Origin: JAAXHV01 sp965207165
GTDB lineage: Bacteria > Pseudomonadota > Gammaproteobacteria > Eutrophobiales > Eutrophobiaceae
NCBI GenBank assembly: GCA_965207165.1
Contig: OZ242265.1
Span: 434,001-498,000 of the forward strand
DNA length: 64,000 nt
Direction of reading: 5' to 3'
This document shows positions 7,993 to 16,446 of this stretch, piece after piece. The position numbers and the translations under genes are program-made. A model generated the notes under the pieces. That model saw nothing but the letters and a program-made list of their open reading frames with translations, did no database searches and had not been told where the DNA came from. Numbering within the stretch: the stretch's first letter is position 1; each line of letters begins with the position of its first letter.

Positions 7993-10875
7993 ATGAAACG
8001 ACAACTTACTGCATCAAAATCTACCATCGCCCGCACTCTTTTGATGGTACTGTTCGGATCCGTTATCACCCTGCCGGGTAAGCTGGTAATAGCCCAGGAT
8101 CAGGGAGGAGAAAGCCTGGAGGAAATTGTCGTCACCGGTTCGCGCATCGCTCGTAAAGACTTTGTATCACCCAGTCCCTTGGTAACTACTGAAATGGAAT
8201 CGATCATCTATTCCGGTCGATCAACGATTGATGACTATCTGAAGGATCTTCCTCAATTCGCTCCCGGGAGTGGTGACTTCAGTAACGACAGTAATGGTGG
8301 AACTGCGGGTCGTGCGACTTTGAACCTGAGAAACCTGGGGGCAAAGCGCAACCTTGTTCTCATGAACGGTCGTCGTCTGATATCTTCCGGAACTGACGGT
8401 GCGATTGATATCAACACCATTCCATCACTTGCGATTGGAAAAATCGAAGTTATCACGGGTGGGGCCTCGGCGACTTATGGTTCTGACGCCCTGTCCGGTG
8501 TTGTGAATTTCAAGACCCGTACGGATCTTGACGGCCTTGAGGTTCAGGCTCAGTACTCTACCTTGGATGAGGCCGGTCAGGACAACTACAAAATCGGTGG
8601 AGTTTTCGGAACAGACTACGCTGACGGCAGAGGTAACCTTCTAATTTCAGCAGAGTTTACCGACCGTGGTGGTGTTCGTTATTTCGAACGTGATTTCTTC
8701 AATGTAAACCCTCAAGCAAGTCAGTTCACGGCTTACGGTTCTGCCCGTCTATTACCTCGCGGTCAGTTGGTTTCGGCTAACAATGACGGGACGGCATTCA
8801 ACGCGAGTAATACTTCTTCACCTACAGGAGCAGGCCGCACGACTTTCAACGGAGTTACTGAGCTTCCATTGCTTATTGACAGCAGGGGAACACTCAGAAC
8901 TCACGGTCAGTTCAGAAACTGGATCCAGGTGCCGCTGGAACAAACAAACGTGTTCGGTACGACCGACTTTGAGCTTGATAATGGTATTACGGCTTACGGA
9001 CAGTTTCTGTACGCGTCTTCAACGGCTTTTAATGTTGGTGCTGAGCCTATTTCAGCAGGAATTTGGGGCGTAAGGATTCCTCGAGACAATTTCTATCTGA
9101 ATCAAGCTCCAGACATTGCAGGGTTAGTCCGTGGATCTGGAATCAACGACTATCAGATCCGTTTTGTACAAGCTGGAAACCGAATCTACGAGACTGACAA
9201 CGATGTATATCAGGTTCTTGGCGGGTTGAGCGGAAGATTTGGAGAGCACGACTATAACTGGGATGTTCACTTCTCTTACGGCAGAACAGAAACTACTGAC
9301 CGAACTATTTCCGGTTCTGTGAATTACGCAGCCGTTCAGGAAGTTATTAACACAACGGATCCGGCGACTGGCGTAAGCCATCTTTGTGCGGGTGGCTTTA
9401 ACCCGTTCGGAGGAAGTGCGCCGCTTTCAACCGAGTGTTTGGAATTCGTTTCTCGTACACCTGTGAATGATACGACTCTGGAACAGATCGTCGTGGAAGG
9501 TACGTTAGAAGGAAGGCTTGCTGATATGCCGGCCGGTGAAGCCCGTTTTGCCTTGTCCGCATCATACCGCGAAAATACCTATGAGTTTGATCCTGATGCG
9601 GATATTGCTGCAGGGGAGTTGGCAAATCTCGCGAGTGCCAGCTTCACGGAAGGGGAAATAGATGTTATCGACATTTCAGGCGAGGTTCTGCTACCACTCA
9701 TATCCGACACTGAGATGCTCGATTCCATGAACCTGACGTTGGGCGCTCGTTATTCAGATTATAGCCCTGCGGGTTCGCAAGAAACGTATAAGGCTGAAGT
9801 TGATGCACGAGTGAATAGCAAGTTCATGTTGCGTGGTGGCTTCCAACACGCCGTTCGAGCGCCCAATGTTGAGGAATTCTTCAGGGCCAGTCTTTTGCGT
9901 GTACAACCGTTCCTTGATCCCTGTAGCTCTCGATATAGAGGTGTAAGTGTGGATCGAGCTGCTGAATTAGCGCTATGTGCGGTTCAAGGTTCGGATCGGA
10001 GCTACACTCAAGGTGGTTCATCGGCGCCAACCATCACAAACGGCAACCCCACGCTAACTCCTGAAGAAGCCGATACCTTTACCATCGGCGCAGTCTTTGA
10101 TTTTGATCTTGGCGATGTTGGGGCGCAGATTACAGTCGATTACTACAACATCAAGGTTGACAATGCCATCGAGACCTTGTCAGCACAGCAGATCATGACC
10201 AAATGTTTCAACCTGGATGGCACATCTAACCCGACGTATGACAATAACTATTTCCCATGCCAGCAAATCAACCGTCCAGTTTTGGCACCTGCAACAACCG
10301 CCTTTGATCTTGATCCGGTTAATCAACCGATCCTGAACCTGGGTGGTATTAAAACGTCCGGCATCGACATTTCGGCAAACTTCAATCTTCCGGTTGAGAA
10401 GCTGGCCTGGGGCAACGGTGGCGGAGGCATTTACTTCTCATCATATATTAACATCCTTGATAAGCATAAAATCCAAGCTTTCTCAGACGAAGACTTTGTC
10501 GACTTTGCCGGGCTTGTCGACACAGTCGTAGCTTACCCTGAGTTAAGGGTGACCAACTCCCTGACTGTGGAAACGGGTCCTGTGATACTCACCGGGGTAT
10601 GGCGCCACATCTCAGATATGGATGACATTTCAGCCGTTGGAGGAATCGCTACAACCATCGAAGGAGCGAAATCATATGACTACTTTGATTTGAATGCACG
10701 CGTAAATATTAATGATAAGTTTGAAATCTATGCTGGTATCAACAACATCAGTAACAAACTACCGCCTCAAATTGGTGGTGAACCTGTCGGCACTGTATTC
10801 TCAAATACCAACCAGGGATATTACGACGGCATTGGTCGTTCATTCTACCTTGGCGTGAATGCTGGGTTCTTCTAA
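7993..10875 (+). CDS. TonB-dependent outer-membrane receptor
   Basis: Outer-membrane gated channel of 960 residues for uptake of bulky substrates. A long signal peptide ends near LVIAQ. A TonB box EEIVVTGSRI follows, then a plug domain (about 55-180, with LRNLGAKRNLVLMNGRRL and ATYGSDALSGVVNF) and a beta-barrel ending in an aromatic residue (GVNAGFF). The ATG at 7993 is preceded by a purine-rich ribosome site, while the upstream extension reads through non-signal sequence. It is the oar-like or sugar/aromatic type rather than an obvious siderophore receptor, and it sits between an esterase and hydroxycinnamate genes, so ester or aromatic uptake is a reasonable inference. Confidence 0.93.
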   Translation: MKRQLTASKSTIARTLLMVLFGSVITLPGKLVIAQDQGGESLEEIVVTGSRIARKDFVSPSPLVTTEMESIIYSGRSTIDDYLKDLPQFAPGSGDFSNDSNGGTAGRATLNLRNLGAKRNLVLMNGRRLISSGTDGAIDINTIPSLAIGKIEVITGGASATYGSDALSGVVNFKTRTDLDGLEVQAQYSTLDEAGQDNYKIGGVFGTDYADGRGNLLISAEFTDRGGVRYFERDFFNVNPQASQFTAYGSARLLPRGQLVSANNDGTAFNASNTSSPTGAGRTTFNGVTELPLLIDSRGTLRTHGQFRNWIQVPLEQTNVFGTTDFELDNGITAYGQFLYASSTAFNVGAEPISAGIWGVRIPRDNFYLNQAPDIAGLVRGSGINDYQIRFVQAGNRIYETDNDVYQVLGGLSGRFGEHDYNWDVHFSYGRTETTDRTISGSVNYAAVQEVINTTDPATGVSHLCAGGFNPFGGSAPLSTECLEFVSRTPVNDTTLEQIVVEGTLEGRLADMPAGEARFALSASYRENTYEFDPDADIAAGELANLASASFTEGEIDVIDISGEVLLPLISDTEMLDSMNLTLGARYSDYSPAGSQETYKAEVDARVNSKFMLRGGFQHAVRAPNVEEFFRASLLRVQPFLDPCSSRYRGVSVDRAAELALCAVQGSDRSYTQGGSSAPTITNGNPTLTPEEADTFTIGAVFDFDLGDVGAQITVDYYNIKVDNAIETLSAQQIMTKCFNLDGTSNPTYDNNYFPCQQINRPVLAPATTAFDLDPVNQPILNLGGIKTSGIDISANFNLPVEKLAWGNGGGGIYFSSYINILDKHKIQAFSDEDFVDFAGLVDTVVAYPELRVTNSLTVETGPVILTGVWRHISDMDDISAVGGIATTIEGAKSYDYFDLNARVNINDKFEIYAGINNISNKLPPQIGGEPVGTVFSNTNQGYYDGIGRSFYLGVNAGFF

Positions 10876-10901
10876 TTCCGCGTTTTCAGTTTTTCCCTTT
10901 A

Positions 10902-10930
10902 GCACATTGCCGGGTTTCCCGGCAATGTGC
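10902..10930 (+). terminator. Strong hairpin after the TonB receptor gene
   Basis: A 13-base perfect stem (10902-10914 with 10918-10930) closes on a TTT loop, 27 bases after the receptor stop codon. No clear T-run follows, so it may stabilise the 3' end as much as terminate transcription. Confidence 0.7.
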
Positions 10931-11031
10931 GCTATTCCCGGATTTTCAAGATGCCGGTGATAGACAATAAAGCCGCTACTATTTAAGGTAACTCTGAATC
11001 TTTTCAAGATTACTTACTTTGAAATTAACAA

Positions 11032-11556
11032 ATGAAAATTATTCCGATCATTTTCTTTCTATTGACTTTTCTTTCACTTCCGTGTTCAGCCAATAAAAAT
11101 AAAGAAACCATCTTTGAGCAATACCCTTCCAAACCGCCCAGCGCCGGCACTGGGCCGGTACTCCAACTCTATGTCACCTTAACTGATTCGATTGACGTGG
11201 GGCAGACAGACGATGGCCAACGCTATATCGTCCCCATCACTGGCGGTTTTTTTATAGGGAACGGAATTTCCGGGGAGGTGCTACCCGGTGGCGCGGACTG
11301 GCAGGTCGTGCGTGCAGACGGAATAAAGAAAATTATCGCCCTGTATTCGATCCGGACATCTGATGGAGAAGTCATCATAGTGGACAACCGGGGTATCAGT
11401 TACACGGATGATGATGGACATTATAGGAGGACTATCCCAAAATTTCATGCCCCCACGGGAAAATATGACTGGCTGAACAAAAGCCTGTTCGTTGGAACGA
11501 TTACGTCCATAAAAAAACCGCGTGCGGTAATTATTAGAGTGTACGAAGTGAATTGA
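11032..11556 (+). CDS. Secreted DUF3237-family protein
   Basis: A 174-residue protein with a clear signal peptide (IPIIFFLLTFLSLPCSA). The mature part has the features of the DUF3237/UPF0311 family: DVGQTDDGQRYIVPITGG, GEVLPGGADWQVVRADG, YSIRTSDGEVIIVDNRG and a final KSLFVGT...AVIIRVYEV. The biochemical role of the family is unsettled. Most members known to me are cytoplasmic, so the signal peptide is notable. It lies between the receptor and the feruloyl-CoA genes. Confidence 0.8.
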   Translation: MKIIPIIFFLLTFLSLPCSANKNKETIFEQYPSKPPSAGTGPVLQLYVTLTDSIDVGQTDDGQRYIVPITGGFFIGNGISGEVLPGGADWQVVRADGIKKIIALYSIRTSDGEVIIVDNRGISYTDDDGHYRRTIPKFHAPTGKYDWLNKSLFVGTITSIKKPRAVIIRVYEVN

Positions 11557-11646
11557 TCGAGATCCATGGCGGCGCGGCACTTGATGTTTATTACGCCAGT
11601 GATTTTTATAATTGACAGTACGTTACAAACTGGAGAATTTATCTAG

Positions 11647-12486
11647 ATGAGCGCTGAAAGAAAAGAAGAAGATACTGTTGCATACGAGATTGAGAACCAG
11701 ATTGCCTGGGTCAGGTTCAATCGTCCCGAAAAGCGTAACTGCATGAGTCCCAAACTGAACCGCCGGATGATGCGTGTTCTCAAAGATATTGAGTTCCGAG
11801 AGGATGTTGGCGTGCTGGTGCTGACCGGTGAAGGAACAGCATGGTCTGCGGGCATGGATTTGAAAGAATACTTCCGCGCAACCGAGGCACAAGGCCTTGG
11901 CGCTATCCGGGAAGCTCAGGGCGAAGCCTATGGCTGGTGGCGCAAGCTGCGCTGGTACCAGAAACCCACGATAGCGATGGTTAATGGCTGGTGTTTCGGC
12001 GGTGGCTATGGCCCGCTCCATGCCTGCGATCTTGCATTTGCCGCTGAAGACGCGCAGTTCGGCCTTAGCGAAATTAACTGGGGCATTCTGCCCGGCGGCG
12101 GAGCGACCAAGGTTGCCACCAATTTGCTGAATATGCGGAATGCGATGTATCACGCCCTGATGGGAGAGAATATTGATGGCAAAACCGCTGCGAAGTGGGG
12201 ATTGGTGAATGAGGCGGTTCCCCAGGCAGCGCTGAAAAAACGTGTTACTGAAGTGGCTGACACCTTGCTGGAAAAAAACCCTGTAGCGCTGAAAGCTACC
12301 AAGGATGCAATTCGCCGGGTGATGGAAATGACCTATGACAATGCCGAGGATTTCCTGATTCGAGCCCAGGAATCTGCAAACTTTTTTGATAATCATGGTC
12401 GCAAAGCTGGAATTAAGCAGTTTATAGATGAAAAGACTTACAAGCCGGGTCTGGGAGCGTACGACAAATCCAAACAGGCCGACTGA
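11647..12486 (+). CDS. ech: Feruloyl-CoA hydratase/lyase-type crotonase
   Basis: Crotonase-fold enzyme of 279 residues. The closest pattern I recognise is p-hydroxycinnamoyl-CoA hydratase/lyase (HCHL), which converts feruloyl-CoA to vanillin and acetyl-CoA. Supporting segments are SAGMDLKEYFR, KPTIAMVNGWCFGGGYGPL, FGLSEINWGILPGG and the C-terminal IKQFIDEKTYKPGL. The catalytic Glu is near residue 142 and Tyr75 is kept. The position I align with the substrate-phenol-binding Tyr239 of the Pseudomonas enzyme appears to be Ile238, so specificity may differ. The gene is followed by a CoA ligase 15 bases away. Confidence 0.85.
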   Translation: MSAERKEEDTVAYEIENQIAWVRFNRPEKRNCMSPKLNRRMMRVLKDIEFREDVGVLVLTGEGTAWSAGMDLKEYFRATEAQGLGAIREAQGEAYGWWRKLRWYQKPTIAMVNGWCFGGGYGPLHACDLAFAAEDAQFGLSEINWGILPGGGATKVATNLLNMRNAMYHALMGENIDGKTAAKWGLVNEAVPQAALKKRVTEVADTLLEKNPVALKATKDAIRRVMEMTYDNAEDFLIRAQESANFFDNHGRKAGIKQFIDEKTYKPGLGAYDKSKQAD

Positions 12487-12501
12487 GGACGAACCGGGGC
12501 A

Positions 12502-13980
12502 ATGGATTATGTAGCGCTACATGCCCGTTTTCGGCCGGACAAGCTGGCGATTTCCGACTTGGCACACAAGCGTCATTGGACCTACTCACAGTTTGATCAA
12601 AGCATAGCCCGCTGCGTAACGGTACTTGAAGCGAGCGGCGTTGGGGCGGGAGACAGGGTAGCCTGTCTTTCGAAAAACAGGGCAGAGCTGATTGCTCTGC
12701 ATCTGGCATGCGCTCGGATGGGTGCAATATTTGTTCCCTTGAACTGGCGACTCTCCCCTGCGGAAATTATTCAGCTTATTGATGACTGTATGCCGACCGT
12801 GCTGATGGGTGACAGTATGGCGGAAGGTATCGGTATTGATTGCCAGCCTGTCGAAGAATTATTCGAGCGCTGTAATAGCAGCGAACCAACATTTCCGCCT
12901 GCAGTATCGGCGGACCTGCCGTCTTTGATTCTTTATACTTCCGGTACCACCGGGAAACCCAAGGGTGTCATGCTCAGTGAGCGTAATATCACGGAAACAG
13001 CGATTAACTTTTCGATACTGGGGGATGTGGAAAGCCAGAGCGGTTTCCTTTGTGAATCGCCCATGTTTCACATAGTCGGATTGATCACATCAGTCCGATC
13101 ACCTTTCCTGCGAGGTGGCCATGTTGTCATTTCGGACGGTTTTGTCCCTGAACGTACGCTGACCCGATTGTCAGCCCCGGACCTTAAAATCAGCCACTAT
13201 TTTTGTGTTCCGCAGATGGCTCTTGCCTTACGCGGCGAGGAAAGTTTTGATCCTGAAAAACTACGTCACCTTAAAGCAATTTTTACAGGTGGTGCGCCAC
13301 ATCCGGAGGTGCAAATTCGCGAGTGGTTGAACGATGGCATCGCACTTGTTGACGGCTATGGCAGTTCCGAGGCAGGCACTGTTTTTGGTATGTCCCTGGA
13401 TAGAGCCATCATCGACGCGAAAGCAGGTTCCGTTGGCGTGCCGACACCCCGTATCGGTCATCGGCTTGTGGACAACAATGGAAATATTGTTCCAACCGGT
13501 ATTGAAGGCGAATTGCAGTTGCGGGGCGACAATGTCACTGATGGCTACTGGCAGCGGGAAAGTGAGCACCAGGATTTTTTTACGGACGACGGCTGGTTCC
13601 ATACTGGTGATATCCTGATGATCGATGAAGATGGCTTCTATCGAGTCATTGATCGAAAAAAGGATATGTATATATCTGGAGGTGAAAATATCTATCCCGC
13701 CGAAATTGAAGCGCTTCTGGTCAAATTTCCCGGTGTGAGGGAAATAACAGTAGCAGGTGTTCCTGACAAAACGTGGGGGGATGTCGGTTGTATCTTTTAC
13801 GTCACTGATTCGACAACTGTTACGATTGAAGAGTTTTCAGATTTTCTAGGCGGAAAACTTGCTCGCTACAAGTTACCGCGTAAAGTACGCAAGCTCGAAA
13901 AGATACCCAGGAACAGCGCAGGAAAAATTCTGAAGCACGCGCTTAAAGAAATGTTCATAGGTGAGCGATATGAGAAATAA
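12502..13980 (+). CDS. Acyl/aryl-CoA synthetase, probably hydroxycinnamate-CoA ligase
   Basis: AMP-forming ligase of 492 residues that would activate a carboxylic acid with ATP and CoA. Core motifs: LILYTSGTTGKPKGVML (P-loop-like), DGYGSSEAGT, FHTGDILMIDEDGFYRVIDRKKDM, SGGENIYPAEIEALL, and the C-terminal catalytic lysine in RNSAGKILK. The ATG at 12502 lies 15 bases after the hydratase/lyase, so both probably act on the same thioester. Feruloyl- or p-coumaroyl-CoA synthetase is the best guess. The 3' end overlaps the next carrier gene by 20 bases. Confidence 0.85.
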   Translation: MDYVALHARFRPDKLAISDLAHKRHWTYSQFDQSIARCVTVLEASGVGAGDRVACLSKNRAELIALHLACARMGAIFVPLNWRLSPAEIIQLIDDCMPTVLMGDSMAEGIGIDCQPVEELFERCNSSEPTFPPAVSADLPSLILYTSGTTGKPKGVMLSERNITETAINFSILGDVESQSGFLCESPMFHIVGLITSVRSPFLRGGHVVISDGFVPERTLTRLSAPDLKISHYFCVPQMALALRGEESFDPEKLRHLKAIFTGGAPHPEVQIREWLNDGIALVDGYGSSEAGTVFGMSLDRAIIDAKAGSVGVPTPRIGHRLVDNNGNIVPTGIEGELQLRGDNVTDGYWQRESEHQDFFTDDGWFHTGDILMIDEDGFYRVIDRKKDMYISGGENIYPAEIEALLVKFPGVREITVAGVPDKTWGDVGCIFYVTDSTTVTIEEFSDFLGGKLARYKLPRKVRKLEKIPRNSAGKILKHALKEMFIGERYEK

Positions 13981-15271
13981 CCCTCAGCAGATTCTGGATG
14001 AAATGCCCATGGGGCGATTACAGGTCGCCGCCGTTTGCATTTGCGTATTGCTTAACGGGCTGGATGGTTTTGATATTCTGGCAATCAGTTTCGCTGCGCC
14101 AGGTATTGCCTCGGAATGGGGAATCAACCGCGCAGCGCTGGGTGTCGTACTGTCGATGGAGTTGATAGGCATGTCCATAGGGTCTATTTTTCTGGGCGGG
14201 TTCGCAGATCGCTTTGGCCGCCGGCCGATGATTCTGCTTTGTCTGGGATTGATGTCGGCGGGTATGTTTCTAGCTGCATGGGCGGGAGATGTCGTGACAT
14301 TGTCACTGATTCGTCTTGTCACGGGCCTCGGAATAGGCGGTATGCTCGCCTCGACTAACGCCATGGTAGCAGAATATTCCAACGCCAGACGGCGTGACTT
14401 TTGCATTGCAGTCATGGTAGCCGGGTATCCACTGGGAGTCATAATCGGGGGTACCTTCGCCTCGATGCTGTTGGCATACTTTGACTGGCGATCGGTGTTC
14501 CTGTTCGGGGCGGTAGTGACAGCGGCCATGTTACCTGTAGTGTGGCTCTTTTTGCCCGAATCAATTGCTCACCTGGTACATAAACGGGGACCGGGAGCAT
14601 TGGAAAAAATAAACGCCACATTAAAACGTATGGGACACGGTATCATTGATGCGTTGCCGGAACTTGCAGAAGAAGGTCCGAAAGCCAGTTGGCGGGACCT
14701 GTTTTCACCCGGTTTGGTCCGCATTACCCTGCTACTCACCCTATGTTACCTGACGCATATCATGACCTTTTACTTCATTCTTAAATGGGTGCCCAAGATT
14801 GTTGTTGATATGGGCTTTGCAGCCTCAGCAGCCGGTGGCGTACTGGTCTGGGCGAGCGCAGGTGGCGCCGCTGGTTCGTACCTGTTCGGATGGTTAACAC
14901 ATTATTTTCGGTTGCGTAGATTGATCATATTTGCAATGGCAGGTTCAGTGATAATGGTCAATATCTTCGGGCAGGGTCAGTCCGACCTGACAACATTGGC
15001 TATTGCCGCTTGCCTGGTAGGGATATTTACTAATTCGGCGATTGTCGGTCTGTATGCCTTGTTTGCCCGATTGTTTCCAACACATTTACGCGCAGGGGGA
15101 ACTGGTTTTGTTATAGGTGTTGGTCGCGCCGGTGCGGCTCTTGGGCCGATAATAGCAGGTATCCTTTTTGAAAGCGGTCAGGGGCTGGCGTGGGTTGCAT
15201 TCATTATGGCTTTGGGTTCACTCGTTGCTGCAATCCTGTTGACGATGTTGCGCGATCCCGATCCGGTTTGA
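13961..15271 (+). CDS. MFS aromatic-acid:H+ symporter (AAHS family)
   Basis: Inner-membrane carrier of 436 residues with about twelve transmembrane helices. The first helix DGFDILAISFAAPGIASEW and loop GGFADRFGRRPMILL are typical of the PcaK/VanK/MhpT group, which import benzoate-type and phenylpropanoid acids. The GTG at 13961 or the ATG at 13970 starts inside the ligase gene, so the three genes hydratase/lyase, ligase and carrier form one translationally linked unit. The arrangement suggests uptake of the free aromatic acid made by an esterase. Confidence 0.87.
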   Translation: MSDMRNNPQQILDEMPMGRLQVAAVCICVLLNGLDGFDILAISFAAPGIASEWGINRAALGVVLSMELIGMSIGSIFLGGFADRFGRRPMILLCLGLMSAGMFLAAWAGDVVTLSLIRLVTGLGIGGMLASTNAMVAEYSNARRRDFCIAVMVAGYPLGVIIGGTFASMLLAYFDWRSVFLFGAVVTAAMLPVVWLFLPESIAHLVHKRGPGALEKINATLKRMGHGIIDALPELAEEGPKASWRDLFSPGLVRITLLLTLCYLTHIMTFYFILKWVPKIVVDMGFAASAAGGVLVWASAGGAAGSYLFGWLTHYFRLRRLIIFAMAGSVIMVNIFGQGQSDLTTLAIAACLVGIFTNSAIVGLYALFARLFPTHLRAGGTGFVIGVGRAGAALGPIIAGILFESGQGLAWVAFIMALGSLVAAILLTMLRDPDPV

Positions 15272-15429
15272 CAGTGCCTGGAAGGAGTACTAGTCTCAGG
15301 GTTGTTGTCTCGTGCTAGGCCACCCGGCGAGCTGGTCGGTGCAATTGAAATATGTGGTTTTTCCTTGACCTGAACCGGTCAGGGCAGCTAAAGTCAATAT
15401 GAGGCGAATGCGCCAGGCAGGTAACCAGA

Positions 15430-16176
15430 GTGACCTATTGCGTAGCCATAACAACTGACAAAGGGCTGGTATTCGTATCGGACTCGCGCACCAATGCGGG
15501 TGTCGACAACGTCAGTTCCTACAGCAAGATGCACCGGTTTGAATCCGGAACCGACCGCAGCTTCGTATTATTGTCGGCGGGCAATCTCGCGACCACCCAG
15601 CGCGTGGTGCAGCAGTTGCACAGGGAAATACAGCAGTGTCTGCCGTTGAACCTGATGACGGTGGCGAGCATGACCGACGCCGCGGACTATATCGGTCACG
15701 TCAACGTCCTGCAGCAGGGGAAACACACCGGTTCAGGCGTCAACTACGAGGCCAACTTTATAATCGGCGGCCAGATCGCCGGTTCCGTCCCTGAAATCTA
15801 CCTGGTCTATCCCCAGGGAAACTACATAACGGCGTCTTCCTACACGCCGTACCTGCAGATCGGCGAAGGCAAATACGGCAAGACCATCCTGGACCGGATC
15901 CTGGCGCCGGACCTGAACCTCGAGACAGCCGCCTTGTGCGCCATGGTCTCGATGGATTCAACCATGAACAGCAACATGTCGGTGGGTCCCCCCATCGAAG
16001 TGGCCATCTACCCGGCCGGCAGTTACTCCCTGGAGCGCTATTACTGTTTCGACGAACACAGCGAATACCTGAGAGAACTGAGGAGAAGCTGGGAGTTGAA
16101 CCTGAAGGAAGCGTTCAACAACCTTCCACCCATAGCCTGGGCATCCAACTGGGACGAGCAACAGAACACACGATAA
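15430..16176 (+). CDS. Anbu-type proteasome homologue (Ntn hydrolase)
   Basis: Bacterial proteasome-related N-terminal nucleophile hydrolase of the Anbu type, 248 residues. GTG at 15430 gives MTYCVAITTD, so after Met removal Thr2 becomes the N-terminal nucleophile. DSRTNAGVDN and Lys33 in SKMHRF supply the other catalytic positions of the family. Anbu assembles into an open helical ring, and its substrates are unknown. In other bacteria it travels with alpha-E, circularly permuted ATP-grasp and transglutaminase-like genes. The first two lie at 18457-20831 here, convergent to it; the transglutaminase is missing from the window. The start is well supported because any longer form would bury the nucleophile. 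Confidence 0.9.
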   Translation: MTYCVAITTDKGLVFVSDSRTNAGVDNVSSYSKMHRFESGTDRSFVLLSAGNLATTQRVVQQLHREIQQCLPLNLMTVASMTDAADYIGHVNVLQQGKHTGSGVNYEANFIIGGQIAGSVPEIYLVYPQGNYITASSYTPYLQIGEGKYGKTILDRILAPDLNLETAALCAMVSMDSTMNSNMSVGPPIEVAIYPAGSYSLERYYCFDEHSEYLRELRRSWELNLKEAFNNLPPIAWASNWDEQQNTR

Positions 16177-16446
16177 GGGGTTAAGGATTACCGGCCTTGA
16201 CGATCACCGTTATCACGTCATCCGGCAGGCGGTCTTCAGTGGCAATGTCAATCCTCGGTTTCGGCGCTGTTTGAACCGGTAACTTATTTCTTGCGGTTGT
16301 TCGAACACTGGATTATAAATATCCTGTATAGCAGGACAGTCCTCGCCGGAGACACTTCCTTTCCACCCGGTGATGGATGTCCCCTACCGGACTGCTTCAA
16401 AGTTGGTTCAATTTTTGTCACCCGGTTAACAGGGACAAGACGCCCT

